Notes under the pieces: model-generated
Seen by the model: the letters and a program-made list of their open reading frames with translations, nothing else
What the model was told of the DNA's origin: nothing
The model's database searches: none
Program-made: the position numbers and the translations under genes
Shown here: piece after piece, positions 9,901 to 19,500 of the stretch
How the letters are laid out: each line of letters begins with the position of its first letter
Position numbering within the stretch: the stretch's first letter is position 1
Source: Porphyra umbilicalis
Taxonomy: Eukaryota > Rhodophyta > Bangiophyceae > Bangiales > Bangiaceae
DNA: 55,754 bases
Reading direction: 5' to 3'
NCBI GenBank assembly: GCA_002049455.2
Contig: KV919175.1
Location: 1-55,754 of the forward strand

Positions 9901-11112
9901 ATGTACATTAAACTCCCTGACGGTATCGAGCCGGAGGGCGTGGAGGAGATGTGTCGGCTTAACCTTGCGCTCTACGGGACAAAGCAGGCTGGGCGGCTGT
10001 GGGGCATCAAGCTCGACAAGGAGCTCAAGGAGATCGGTGCAGTGCGGTCCACGGTGGACCCGTGCCTCTACGAGTGGTGCCACCCTGTGCACGGGCGCGT
10101 CTTCATTCTCGTGTACGTCGACGACCTTATCGTGGCGGGCGAGAAGCTGGCTGGGGTTGCTGCCGTCAAGCGCTTCGTGTCGGCGAAGTTTGAAGTACGC
10201 GACATGGGGCAGGTCAACGACTTTATTGGCATGAAGGTCATGCGTGACCGTGCGGCGAAGACGCTCACTCTGAGCAACCCGGGGCACACGGCGACGCTGC
10301 TGGAGGCGTTTGGGATGGAGACCTCCACCCCGATCAAGGCGCCAATGGCGTCAGGGGTCAAGCTGACTAAGACGGGCGAGGACCTGCTGCCGGAGGGTAA
10401 CCGGTACGCCGAGTTGGTCGGCTCCCTCCTCTACCTGTCCACCACGACAAGGCCGGACATCGCCTTTGCCGTGGGGGTGCTGTCGCGCTTCATGTCTTGC
10501 CCTGAGCAGGACCACATGCGCGCGGCAAAGGGGGTATTGCGCTACCTGCGCGGGACAACCCGCCTTGGGGTGGTTTACGGCGGCAGCGAGCCGCTGCAGG
10601 GGTTTGTCGACGCCGACTGGGCGGGCGACGTTGACGGCCGTCGGTCCACGACAGGCTTCGTCTTCACCCTCAATGGCGGGCCCATCGCGTGGGCAAGAAA
10701 GCGCCAGTCGACGGTGGCAACCTCGACGGCCGAAGCGGAGTACGTGGCCGCCGCGATGGCAACCAAGGAGGCGCTGTGGCTACGCAAGCTGCTGTCAGCG
10801 CTGGGGGTCGATGGCGGGGCCGTGCCGATGGGGGAAGACAACCAGGCTTGCCTCGCCTTGGTCAACAACCCCGAAGCCACCGGGCGTACCAAACACGTGG
10901 ACGTCGCGTACCACATGGTGCGTGACTACGTGGCGCGCGGGGAGGTGACGTTCTACTTCCTCCCTAGCGTGGACATGCCGGCAGACGGGCTGACGAAGCC
11001 GCTGCCGGCCCCGGCTTTCATCCTGTTTCGCCGCTTCATCGGCGTTGGCTCGGATCTGGGCACCTTGGGGCTTGGTGCTACGCCGGCCCCACGTCGTGCT
11101 TCCACATGCTGA
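6934..11112 (+). CDS. copia gag-pol polyprotein, element 1
   Basis: The frame is open from 6781; the ATG at 6934 (Met-Ser-Asp-Tyr) is the likelier gag start, giving 1,392 residues. In residue numbers counted from 6781: a UBN2-type copia gag; a CCHC knuckle Cys278-x2-Cys281-x4-His286-x4-Cys291; aspartic protease Asp351-Ser-Gly; a GAG-pre-integrase His/Cys region (~490-540); an integrase DD35E triad Asp561, Asp623, Glu659; an acidic linker (~780-880); RT with Tyr-Val-Asp-Asp at 1112-1115; RNase H with Asp1277 in Asp-Ala-Asp-Trp and a Ser-Thr-Ala-Glu-Ala-Glu-Tyr motif. The stop is TGA 11110-11112. All catalytic residues are present and the frame is unbroken, so the element could be autonomous. 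Integrase before RT places it in Ty1/copia (Pseudoviridae-type), not gypsy. Confidence 0.95.
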   Translation: MSDYGRLSGPRFAQLDDDYKVWAAYQRAQLKKEKLWTAVVTDRPASGSDDKKSDPVVEAWDAMNEAALATIQMSVKPVHLNTVTSVDTAKEAWDALKVMFEARDNAQLLRLMDELSSLKKGDDENIIKFASRAKMIRDELAMLGNPVDDNTLALRVLSGLPSEYGMLRTVLENKDTKLVMSDVTAKLLQVEQRSITVAASKPSGSVKSQAFAAAAHKKSFDKKSVVCFYCNKKGHMQRDCYKKKADEAKGKGKPGGGGREGGQGGGPHAGAALAYTASTGNAGSSKAHGSTRGLSTWVLDSGATNHMAAGHKGFTVRTAGSGAEVTLANGDKVPIKGHGHVSMDVGKGNTKTRMVLGEAMLVPDLTSNLLSVRAVDRNRGAVVFVDNACYILSDGDAVRLSGVLDKASVVGKVNDLEQYVLKVTPVQASANAASTRIAGEAELWHRRFNHLGLENLERAATMVDGMPSSVADAKRVIGTVCVPCVDGKMVQAPSPRSSTATTKCELVHTDIGGPLTESLGGSIYFMTALEDSTGFITATPIKTKGMAPQVLKTRIKQLETLTGVKVKRVRHDGAKEYVTNDLKAWYEDKGITSEKTAPYKSQQNGNSERDNRTLMERVRAALLDAGAEEELWAEALASVVHVLNRSPKAGLDVTPLEALTGRRPNVAGFRVWGSRAWALKPKKQQRKLEPRTDVGRFVGYTVGGKAYRILEDETNQVFERRDVLMEENPAKVEASAVGSSAGPRLTADYDGDKEDATEGAMDMLDAERGREDEYAPDDTSDSDDEGSAPSLSEDSEEEDDGGPDGSIPAVGQGPATCDSAAPGPRRSKRKPAPKVTWWEKEPKAYLASGTKSSAEAGCDLHKPPVNEKEARACPDWPRWKQAIKEEVAAHKKLGTWSKIKVNNKKQKAIKTRFVFDIKHDAEGKMTRYKARLVAQGFNQVPGPDFDETWAPVPNAATTRALFAVAAATGWEVHHVDVKTAFLNAKMDKEMYIKLPDGIEPEGVEEMCRLNLALYGTKQAGRLWGIKLDKELKEIGAVRSTVDPCLYEWCHPVHGRVFILVYVDDLIVAGEKLAGVAAVKRFVSAKFEVRDMGQVNDFIGMKVMRDRAAKTLTLSNPGHTATLLEAFGMETSTPIKAPMASGVKLTKTGEDLLPEGNRYAELVGSLLYLSTTTRPDIAFAVGVLSRFMSCPEQDHMRAAKGVLRYLRGTTRLGVVYGGSEPLQGFVDADWAGDVDGRRSTTGFVFTLNGGPIAWARKRQSTVATSTAEAEYVAAAMATKEALWLRKLLSALGVDGGAVPMGEDNQACLALVNNPEATGRTKHVDVAYHMVRDYVARGEVTFYFLPSVDMPADGLTKPLPAPAFILFRRFIGVGSDLGTLGLGATPAPRRASTC

Positions 11113-11591
11113 GCCCCTCCGTGGTCGGCGGAGGTCTGTGGCGGAGCCACACAGGTGACAGGCCGCGTGCCCTTTGCGTTTGGCATCGGCTTTGCGGCGG
11201 TTTGGGCCGGTTGTGGTGGCCTGACGGTCGGCTGGGGTATGTCATGTTGCTGTGCGAGTCGGCGGTGGTCGACTGAGCCCCTTTTCTGTTTTGCACTAAC
11301 GGCGATTTTTTCTAGTGGACGGTATCGTTACCGTCCCGAAGAAAAATTGCGCGGAGTGCTTGGGGCGGTTTGGGCCGGTTGTGGTGGCCGGACGGTCGGC
11401 TGCGGTATGTCATGTTGCTGTGCGAGTCGACGGTGGTCGACTGAGCCCCTTTTGTTTTTTGCACTAACGGCGATTTTTTCTTGTGGACGGTAACGGTACT
11501 GTCCCGATGAAAAATCGCGCAGAGTGCTTGGGACGGTATCGATACCGTCCGATCCGGTGGACTTACATTCACTCCAATGTAATTGGGGGAG
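11113..11591. repeat. 3' untranslated region of copia element 1 with 168-bp tandem repeat and palindromes
   Basis: A ~168-bp unit (starting TTTGGGCCGG at 11201 and 11369) is present about twice in direct tandem, each with a few substitutions. Related ~20-bp inverted repeats of the GGACGGTA...TACCGTCC type occur at 11317-11336, 11485-11504 and 11531-11550; the first and third are perfect or nearly so. There is no coding potential. A purine-rich tract at about 11583-11591 (TTGGGGGAG) abuts the 3' LTR and is the likely polypurine tract. Confidence 0.8.
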
Positions 11592-12013
11592 TGTTGAGCT
11601 CTGCTCGGGAATTCCATTGGAGCTATACTTACACGGGGGCTCTTGGTGACTCAAGCTCGTGTACTTGTTGGCATTCTATTGTGTATGACTTGTACTTGTT
11701 TGTACTTGATTTGTGTATCTCTTGGTGAGCTCCCCCCTTCTCGTGGTGAGCTCGGGGGGGGATTGTGCGTGGCGTGGTGACTGGATTGTGCGGCGGTGGG
11801 CGGCTTACCACCGGGGAGGCGCATGCTCCGCTTTGGGAGGTGCGCCGCAGGCCCTGCACACGCGGAGAGTGGAAGTGCCTGGGGGAGCACTGAGAGAGGG
11901 TCGTCTCTGGGACTGGCAGAGGGGTCGCCTGGGGTATATCAGGCGGTCCTAGTGGGCCCACAGCCGCCATCCAAGTAAACCAACGCATCCACCTATCTAC
12001 CTCTCGCTTCACA
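11592..12013 (+). repeat. 3' LTR of copia element 1
   Basis: 422 bp, nearly identical to 6355-6776. Followed by GCTAC at 12014-12018, the second copy of the target-site duplication. Confidence 0.93.
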
Positions 12014-12894
12014 GCTACTGCCGGCTGCCGCCGTCTCGGACGAGGACCTGTATTCAGCTCTGCATGACGTCCCAACTGCCCTAGAGACCGGGGACGTCCC
12101 CATGGCTTGGGAGCGGTTTGCCTTCTCGGCGCTCACCGCAGTGAGTCAAGCACGGCGTCTCTGCTCCTTGCACCTGGACAGCCTCGTGCGGGATGGACAG
12201 CCGCAGCCGCCGCTGTGCGGGTCGACGTTGCTGGACCTTTTCCCGGCCTCGCCGCCGTATGTCGGTGGCGCAGCGTGGCTGGAAGTCGCTGGAGTTTATG
12301 CGTCACGTGCGTTTGTTGATGTCCGGTTATTCAACGACTTTACCGAGCTGCTTTTCAAGGACGATGAGGAGCTGTTGCACTCTGTTTGGCAGGCGAACAA
12401 GCCGAAATTCCCAGCGGTCGACGGCGTCGTGTTCTTCCGGTGCACCCGATGTGACATTGGACCTGGACCCCGCCGTGGGGAGCTCGTGGCGGTTATGCTC
12501 CAGCTCAAGCACCGGGAGCGGATCACCTTGGACCGGGATGTCATCCAAAGCGCCATGTCCGCCGCGGAGGCCTTCACATCCTCCTCCGATGGTCCGTCTT
12601 GGACCCGCCGGGCTGCGATCGTCGTCCTCTCCCGGCGTGCTCTGCCTTTCCGGCGGCAGGAGGATATGGCTGAGTCAGTTTCTCCCGCTGTCATTGTCGT
12701 GGATGAGCCGGGCTTGCGTGCCACTTTTGGGCCTGGACTGCACGCACTGGTGCGCTCGTCCGCCGTTGCGTTTGGCACGCAGGTGGTCGACCTGACGAGC
12801 GGGAGGTTCCGGATGGGACCAGCGCGAGGGGTGTCTCAAGCCGCCTGCAATTCGCAGTCGGGTGCACGCTCTCTTCCAGCGCACCGCCTGATCT
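12014..12894 (+). pseudogene. Crinkler/RHS-like gene, 3' part: PD-(D/E)xK nuclease-like domain
   Basis: Directly after the 3' LTR, a frame continuous with the one cut at 6354 runs to TAG at 12892-12894. Its second half has Phe-Pro-Ala-Val-Asp-Gly-Val-Val (near 12410-12433), then after a Cys-rich turn the strand Val-Ala-Val-Met-Leu-Gln-Leu-Lys-His (near 12487-12513). An Asp-Gly strand followed by Gln-x-Lys is the REase-fold signature (Asp ... (E/Q)xK) seen at the C-terminus of Crinkler-RHS proteins. An acidic helix upstream (Asp-Asp-Glu-Glu-Leu-Leu near 12360) could supply the first acidic residue. Separated from its NTPase by 5.7 kb of retrotransposon, this copy cannot make the full protein without unusual splicing. 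Confidence 0.5.
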
Positions 12895-13396
12895 AGCGCT
12901 TAACGCCTAGGCATACGCCGCCGGGTCGCCCGGTGCTGCTGCGCTCGCCGCTAAGCCGTCCACTGCCGGGACGCTCGTCACTCGGACACTCGTCGCGAGG
13001 GCGCCGCCCATCGCCCCCCACCATTGGCATTGGGGGGGCGCACATCATTTTTGAATCTGAGGCAGCAGTGGAGGGGGTCGCATGGTTTGGGCATCGTCGC
13101 TCTTGTGCTCACCGAGATGCCCTGTGCCTTTCTACTGTATTTCTCTGTGCTGATGTCTAGGGCAACGCTTTCGGAACTGTTTGTGTGGTTTTTGCTCCTC
13201 TTTGTCATGGCAGCGCTTGCACTGGTGGAGGGGAACTAAGACCCCGGAGTGAAGCGGCATTGGGCGCTGGCAGCGGCGGTGGCTACGGGTACGCGCTTTT
13301 CGCGGGAGGTGGTGGCGGCGGTATGCGTGGCCTGTTCGCCCCGGCCGTCGCCAAAGGTGGCGGCTGGAGGTGATGTGGCTGCGGGTAACGGGGACA
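12895..13396. other. Spacer, no feature recognised
   Basis: Short competing frames only. The sequence is GC-rich and then mixed (13060-13250). It probably holds the 3' ends of the Crinkler-like gene and of the minus-strand transporter fragment. Confidence 0.4.
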
Positions 13397-13700
13397 TTAC
13401 GTTGTGACAACGCTCGCTGCAGCTGTCAAGACATAAACATAGGATAGGACAAGCGTCGCCTCGACGCGAGCCGTGTCAAGGCGCGCGGCGATTTCGGGGA
13501 AGCACTGGCTGAGGTTGAAGAGCGTCGCGTAGACGCCCGCCGACGCGGGCGCCCCGTCGGCCCCCGCCGCGTGCGTGACGGCGGCGCCCATGAGCGCCCA
13601 CGGCACGGTCATGGTCGTGGCCCACGGCAAGTCCGTTATCGCCAGGAGGGCGACCGCCCCGGCGGCACGGGCGGTAAAGACGCCCACTCTCCCTTGCCCT
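13397..13700 (-). pseudogene. Sugar-transporter-like (SLC45/SUT, GPH-type) C-terminal fragment
   Basis: On the minus strand the last ~95 residues before TGA at 13397 contain two hydrophobic segments and the motif Val-Pro-Trp-Ala-Leu-Met-Gly, then Gly-Val-Tyr-Ala-Thr-Leu-Phe-Asn-Leu-Ser-Gln-Cys-Phe-Pro-Glu-Ile. In SLC45/plant sucrose transporters the equivalent loop has VPFAL... followed by G-x-x-N-x-x-I-x-x-PQ. The first ~100 residues of the open frame (13984-13700) are Arg/Gly/Pro-rich and look non-coding or intronic. The fragment is much shorter than a transporter (usually ~500 residues), so it is an exon or a remnant. Confidence 0.4.
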
Positions 13701-13902
13701 CGCACAGCCCGCCGCCGCGGCGCCGCGGCGGGCAGGGCTGGCGCCGCGAGGCAACTTCCCCCCCCCCCCCTCCACCTCCCCTCCTCGTTTTTGCCACCCC
13801 GATGACGCCCCCGGCTGGGCCTAGGTCGTCCGCCGTCGGCGCCATTCTGTCGGCGCCCCCGGCGGTGCGGGCGCGGCCGGCGGCGCGGACGCCCCTCGCC
13901 CG

Positions 13903-14985
13903 GTGGCGGTTCTTCGCAGGCGCCCGCCGCTTCACCTGCCCACCGCCGCGGCGGCCTGCCGCGGCCAGCCGCCCGGCCGGGCACCCGCGGGTGCCCATGC
14001 GGGTGGCCCCCGGGAGTGCAGACCAGGACGACGCTGTCGCGGTGCCACCACCTGTTTCCGCCGCCGCCGCCGCCGCCGTCGCCGCGCCGTCGACCGTGCG
14101 GGCGCTGGTGGCCGCCGAGGTTGCCGCGCGGCGGCGGCGGCCAGACCCCGCACCGGCCCCGACGGCAATGCCGGCGGCGACGTTACCGCCGCCACCGCCA
14201 CCCTCCTGGCCGTCACGGGCGCGGCGGTGGCGCTGCGCGTCGTCTTTGCCCGCTGCGAGCACCCCGAGGCGGAAGTCGCGCGCGCGGCGGCCGAACGCGA
14301 GCGCCTCGCGCGGGAGGAGGCGTCGCGCGCCATTCGGACGCAGCGGCTGGACATGGAGATTCTGGACGAGGAGGAGGAGGAGGAGGGCGCCGCCGCCGGC
14401 GGCACGAGCGGCCTCGGGGGGGAGGAGCTGCTGTCGGCGCTTCGAAAGCGGGTGGCGGGGATGGACGAGGCGGGGGGCTCAAAGGACGGGGACGAGGGGG
14501 GGGAGGACGAAGATTCTGAGGAGCAGGCGGCGCCGCGGCGCGGGGCGGAGGCGGAACGCCCGCAGCTTCAGCAGCAGCTGCAGACCGGTGTGGACAGGGA
14601 GGTACGGCGGGGGCGGGAGCAGGCGCAGCAGGGGCGCCCTCTGGCGAGCGCTGGGGTCGGCGGCGGCGGCGCAAATGCGAGGAGCTCCGCGTGCGACTTC
14701 TCGTCGTTATCGCCGGACGAGAGGCTCGTGAACGCCCGGCGCAAGCGTCCGCCTGCGGTGTGGAACGCCGGTGGGCTGCCGGTGTCGTCCGCGGCGGTCG
14801 GGCGGCATCGACGACGGGCAAGGCGGCGAGGCCGTGGGTGGGCACGGGCGGCTGCCAGCCGCGGCGGATCAATACCCCTCGCTTGGGGGCGGTGGCTGCG
14901 CCCATTCGTCAGGCTGGGTCTCGGCTGGGATGCAGCCACGGCTTGGCGGGAGAGGAATGGAAATGGGGATAGCGAGAATCCATGA
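13903..14985 (+). CDS. Unknown membrane-anchored, charged coiled-coil protein
   Basis: The convincing part lies about 14165-14640. A short hydrophobic helix (Thr-Ala-Thr-Leu-Leu-Ala-Val-Thr-Gly-Ala-Ala-Val-Ala-Leu-Arg-Val-Val-Phe) is followed by Ala/Glu/Arg helix (Ala-Ala-Glu-Arg-Glu-Arg-Leu-Ala-Arg-Glu), a run of seven Glu, and an acidic, Gln-rich tail. Upstream, a protein-like segment beginning ATG 13997 (Met-Arg-Val-Ala-Pro-Gly) is in another frame, so a frameshift or intron near 14170 is likely. The frame ends with TGA 14983-14985. I do not recognise the family. The Arg-rich N-terminal translation of this frame before ~14160 is probably not real. Confidence 0.35.
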   Translation: MAVLRRRPPLHLPTAAAACRGQPPGRAPAGAHAGGPRECRPGRRCRGATTCFRRRRRRRRRAVDRAGAGGRRGCRAAAAARPRTGPDGNAGGDVTAATATLLAVTGAAVALRVVFARCEHPEAEVARAAAERERLAREEASRAIRTQRLDMEILDEEEEEEGAAAGGTSGLGGEELLSALRKRVAGMDEAGGSKDGDEGGEDEDSEEQAAPRRGAEAERPQLQQQLQTGVDREVRRGREQAQQGRPLASAGVGGGGANARSSACDFSSLSPDERLVNARRKRPPAVWNAGGLPVSSAAVGRHRRRARRRGRGWARAAASRGGSIPLAWGRWLRPFVRLGLGWDAATAWRERNGNGDSENP

Positions 14986-15650
14986 AAGAAATTCTGAAGT
15001 CCTAAGAACGAGAATTTGGAGTCTTGGCTGCGGCCCAAGTCGAGCTTCCAGTTTCGCATTCAATCAAAATGCGCTGGCCAATCAGATGCCCAGTTTCCAG
15101 TCTCGCCAGTTTCCGGGAAGCCCTTCGTGCAGCGCAGTGGGTCTTAAACCGTGTACCTATTGCAGACCGCCCAATTTTGGCCGATCCGAACAGGAACAAA
15201 AGCACAAGGGGGACGAGAACAAGAGTGCGAAGTACGGACTGACAGCCTTTAAGGACCAAATGACAGTACATCGCAGGCTCTATTTTTGGAAACATCTGAG
15301 TGAGAATAGAGCTGTCAGAGAATTGATGAACGGGGGGCTGCCCTGGCTCCCCTTCCACGGGTGATTTGGTCCGAACATGACTCGAAAAGATCTGAAGGTC
15401 GCACAAGGTGCACCGCACTATTGTCGCAGTGCACTTCTCTCAGGCGATTCTGCCTGGATCTGGCCTGTCTTGCAGAACTTCGGGGCCCCGGAGCCCGCAT
15501 CTGATGCCGATCCGAGGCGGAACGCCCGAGAAACGACGAGAAACGACGAGAAACGAAGGGAAACGACGGGACTGCGAGGGGGCCCGAATGACCTGGGTCG
15601 GGCCGCAGCACACGCCGACTGTCCGAAGGGGACCCTCTTTACAGCTCAAC
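14986..15650. other. Intergenic, lower-GC, with a short 10-bp tandem repeat
   Basis: No convincing ORF. At about 15530-15570 the unit GAAACGACGA occurs four times with small changes. GGCCAATCAG near 15073-15082 is an isolated CCAAT-type box. Confidence 0.5.
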
Positions 15651-15655
15651 ACCTG

Positions 15656-15765
15656 CTGATTGGCTGAGACGCAAGATCCTTGCACATTTAATTCGGTCGC
15701 TGATTGGCTGTCCGTTGCTGCTCGCGCGTTGTCGTCTTCGTCTTCGCCGCGCTGCTATATATGCA
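15656..15765 (+). promoter_or_regulatory. Putative RNA polymerase II promoter: two CCAAT boxes and a TATA box
   Basis: GATTGGCT (inverted CCAAT box) occurs at 15658-15665 and 15702-15709, 44 bp apart. TATATAT lies at 15756-15762, about 47 bp after the second box. Transcription rightwards would start near 15790. CCAAT boxes work in either orientation; the TATA box sets the direction only weakly. Confidence 0.45.
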
Positions 15766-15844
15766 GAATACCACCCCTAGTTCAAGGGCTCAAGGATACG
15801 CATCCGGCCGGCGCAACCGGACGGAGTGAGAAGGTCTTACAGCC

Positions 15845-16393
15845 ATGACATCCGTTTCCGCCAAATGTAAGCAGCTCAGACAACCACCCTTTCTCGTGTC
15901 TGGGCGTACGTCTGGACACCCATGTCTGGGGCGCGCCAAGGTCCCAACAGCTCGTGTCTGGGACTCGGTCCTCGGACCACGTGCCTCCTCCATCCGCTGC
16001 TTGGAAGCAGCAATGTGCGAAGAATACGCTCGGGTACCGGTCGCTCGTCCCACATGCGCACTTTCTGGAAGCACTGAATACAGTGTGGGGGCTGGTGGGA
16101 GTGGGGGGGGAGAGGGAGTGGCTGTGGCAGCGTCGGTCTGGGCTTGGAGGGCGGGGGGCGGGGGCTGCAGTGGGATGGCGGCACCGTTGGTCTCTTGGAT
16201 GGATGGGAGCGGGCCAGCCTTGCTCGCTTGGAAGCGAGCACTGGCGCTCCCGTACTGGTGGCCGGGCACAGGGGCGGTGGTGGGAATGGCTCTGAGGTGG
16301 GGCTGCCGCAGTTTGGGTGTATGCACGGGGGTGGGGCAGATTTGTTCTTCTGGGAGACTGGCACCGGCGCGCCTGTACGGGTGCATTCCATGA
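15845..16393 (+). CDS. Small hypothetical ORF downstream of the TATA box
   Basis: 182 residues from ATG 15845, about 80 bp after the TATA box at 15756. It is Gly/Ala/Trp-rich in the second half with no motif I recognise. Other frames are also open here, so it may be non-coding or the 5' leader of something else. It is convergent with the KDZ-like gene, whose stop is at 16510. Confidence 0.2.
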   Translation: MTSVSAKCKQLRQPPFLVSGRTSGHPCLGRAKVPTARVWDSVLGPRASSIRCLEAAMCEEYARVPVARPTCALSGSTEYSVGAGGSGGGEGVAVAASVWAWRAGGGGCSGMAAPLVSWMDGSGPALLAWKRALALPYWWPGTGAVVGMALRWGCRSLGVCTGVGQICSSGRLAPARLYGCIP

Positions 16394-16509
16394 AATTATG
16401 TGTGGTTGAATCCATTTTCTTCTCCTGCGCGCTACCAGCACCTTTGTTGGCTATCCGATGCGTGCAGTAAAAGAAGGCAACGACCACATTTACTAAAAAA
16501 GAGCGAGTG

Positions 16510-19500
16510 TCATGCGGATGTGTGCTGCTCAAGCGGGGGGGCCGTGTACCCGCAGCAGCGGCAGGGGTGCCGGCGGAAGTAGTCGGCACGCATGTCAAAG
16601 TGGATGGGCAGGGTCACGCGTGGCTTGGTGGTGCTCGTCTTGTTGAAGTCAAACCCCCGCGGCTGCGCCGCCCGCGCCGTCTCGACGGCCGCTGCTGCCT
16701 CCAAGGCGCTCTTTTGGTAGGCAGAGCGCGACTCAGCAAAGGAGTTGAGCACACTGGTCTGGTAGCACAACACCGCCAGGTACCCGTACCTCCCAGCGCC
16801 GCGCAAAATCTGCTCCATCTTGCGGATGGACGCGTTGCGTTGCTCGTGAGTCAAGGTGTTTTTGAAGTCAAGGTCGCCGTAGGAGTTGGCGTTATAGAAG
16901 TGAGAGCACGTGTGGTTACAGACGTGGAAGCGGTCGGACACGACCGACAAGTCGCGGAGCATCCACGGCAACTTGGCCATCGCGCACCGCACGACCCCAC
17001 ACGCGAAGTCGTACACCAGGTACCGCGGAAGTCGGGGGAAGCGCGACAGAACAGCGTTTATCAGCACCTGCGGGCTCTCCTTCCGGTCCAGCACCACGAT
17101 GCCCAATATCTTTGGGTGCGCACAGGCACAGCACAAGGTCAATGCCCCGTCCGAGTACTTGTCCGACGAGTTAAAGCCCTTTTCGCACGTCCCACAGGGT
17201 GTCTTGTCGCCCTTCTCAAACGGTTCGGCACGGCACTGCTGCCGACCCGGCGTGTAGACGCCCGTGACGCTGGTGCTCGAAGACGCTTTCGGGTAGCGCT
17301 CCCGAAAAAGCGAGATCAACTCCTCGTCCGACTCGCCGCCCTTGAGGTAGCGCTCCATGTACTCGTGCCGGGCCTTGACGTCTGCGGCAAAGTCCGAGTA
17401 GAAGGTCCGCGCGCAGGTGACCGCGTCCTCGAGGACATCGGCGATGGCGGTGGCAAAAGCCGGCACCGAGTCAAACACCAGCGTCGCGGCCTGCAATGCG
17501 ACCATGACGTGCCGCAGCTCGAGGAGGCACACGGCTGCGCTAGACTTGGCCGCCTTCTCCCGGGTGCGGCAGGTCGCCTCGGCCACGATCAGATCGATGC
17601 CGACACGGGGGCTGCTGGAGCGGAGAACCCGGCTCACGTCCTCAAGGGCGTCGAAGTGGCGGACCTTGACCCCGGCGATGACCGGGTCGAGGGTGAAGGC
17701 CAGCACCATCCGACAAATGTGGTCAACGTCGTTGGCGTCGAGCCGCTGCATGTGCGGCTGCAGGAGCGGCTTTGGGATGTTGAGGGCGGGCTCATCGCCC
17801 GGCTTGACGGTGCCACCGCCACTTTGTTGCGCCCGTCGGCGACGGCCACGTGAAGTGGGGGGGCGCGCCCGCCCATTGCCGACGCCGTCGGTCGCTTGAC
17901 CGCCTGCCCCCTTCCTGGCCTCGTTCTCTACCACAGCTGCAGCACGGTCCTTCTCCACCTCAGTCCGGCATGCGTCGTAGAGGGCGACCGCGTCGGGGTT
18001 CCCCGCGCGCCAATGGGCGATGGACTTGGCCAGTCGCACCGCACAGTCTGCCCGGCGTTTCCGCTCCTTGGCGGGCTTGACTTGCGTCGTCTTGTAGGCC
18101 AACAAAAGCGACTCGGCCAACGGCAGGGCGGCCGCATCTACCCGCCACACCATCCCGAGCAGCTTCCGAATACTCCGTGTCGCCGAGGGCACGTCTTCGG
18201 CTTCGTTGCCGTCAACGCCGACGGGGAACAGACAGGACAACGCCATCTCAGCCGACCTCAGCGTGCGGTCCGTCACGGCGACGGGGTCGTCAGGCACCAA
18301 GGCATGTCGCATCATGCGACGCGCCTGCTCACCCACGACCAAGCACCCCTCCCGGCTCTGCATGTTGACGGCCGGCACCGCCTCGCAAACGTGCTCAAAC
18401 GAGAAGGGCTGCGAGTTGGCGTCGTAGCCAAGGCAAATGCAGTCCGACGTCACGACCAGGTAGCGGCCGCACGGCAGCTTGCACGCGGAGCAGTCGTAGA
18501 GGCTGCGGTCCGGATCCACGACGCTCAGGCGCATGAAGGCGAGGATGATTGCCCGCAACGTGTCGACTCCGCGGGACTTGGCAGAGGACGGTAGCAGACC
18601 GGCCGATGTGAGGCCTGCCCAATCGCTGAGGCACTGCGACAGCACGTCCGAGATGTGTGTGCCGGAGCGCACAAACTCAGCACACTTCCGTGCCCATGCC
18701 ACCGTGCTCCCCGATATCATCGAGAGCAGGACGACGCTGTCCTCGCGGCCGTCTCGAGCACTCAGCTGCTCACAATTGGGGCGCCGCCGCCGCGTCACGC
18801 GCATGGAGCACGGTCCCAAAGTCGTGTGGATGATGGCAGGGAGGGCGGAGTCGTGATCGGCGGCCACGCCGGTCAGGTCGGTGCCACAGTGGGAGCAGCG
18901 GGTAGGGGCCTTCAGCTCGTAAACGCCGCCCAACCGGGCGAGCTCGCCAACCCGACGATCAAAAGCAATGGCGCGCAGGCAGTTGAACAGCGACAGCGAC
19001 TTGGTGGAGACCGTGGAGCGTACGCAGCCCGTTGCCGTCAACTGCAGGGGCACGTTGCCGTGCGCGACGCGGTACTGCTCGGCCAGCTTGGTGTGTGAGC
19101 ACCCGCGGACGCCGGCAAGCGGGCAAAAGCCACACGACACGCCCTTCTTGGGCAGGTGCACCGGCACGGGCACCGCCACGCCGCGGTGCACGGAGACAAC
19201 AACGACAATGTCCTTGTGCAGCCGCCAGACGGGGGCCTCCTCGTCGACAAGGACTACGGCGTCGGGGGCGTCTTGGGTGCGTGCGGCCATGCACGAGAAC
19301 AGCCACTGCCGCACGATGCTCGGGTCCCGCTTGAGGGCCTCGGCCAACAGCTCCAGGGCCTCGGCAAAGACGATGGTGTGCTCGCAGGTGCTCACTCTGC
19401 TGACGCTCACGTCCGCGTTGTAAATGTCACTGCCGAGGCAGGTGCACCGCACGACCGCGTCAGAGGAGATCCAGGTGCAGCAGCAGCTCCTCTTCCCGTG

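Larger units (their letters stand above)
6355..12013 (+). mobile_element. Ty1/copia LTR retrotransposon, element 1
   Basis: A complete element of 5,659 bp: 5' LTR 6355-6776, internal region 6777-11591, 3' LTR 11592-12013. Termini are TGTTG...TCACA. It is flanked by the perfect 5-bp direct repeat GCTAC (6350-6354 and 12014-12018). The two 422-bp LTRs differ at one position that I could find by eye (C/T in GGCATT[C/T]TATTG context), so insertion is recent. It carries one gag-pol frame in copia order (integrase before RT) and interrupts the Crinkler-like gene. Confidence 0.95.

Noticed and set aside
13571..14731. 386-codon plus-strand ORF
   Set aside because: Mostly Arg/Pro/Ser low complexity. 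Only the short ATG 13997 segment looks protein-like and is mentioned under the coiled-coil ORF.
15876..16598. Minus-strand ORFs of 198-240 codons downstream of the KDZ-like gene
   Set aside because: Pro/His/Ser-rich with no motif; they lie beyond the KDZ stop and overlap other open frames.
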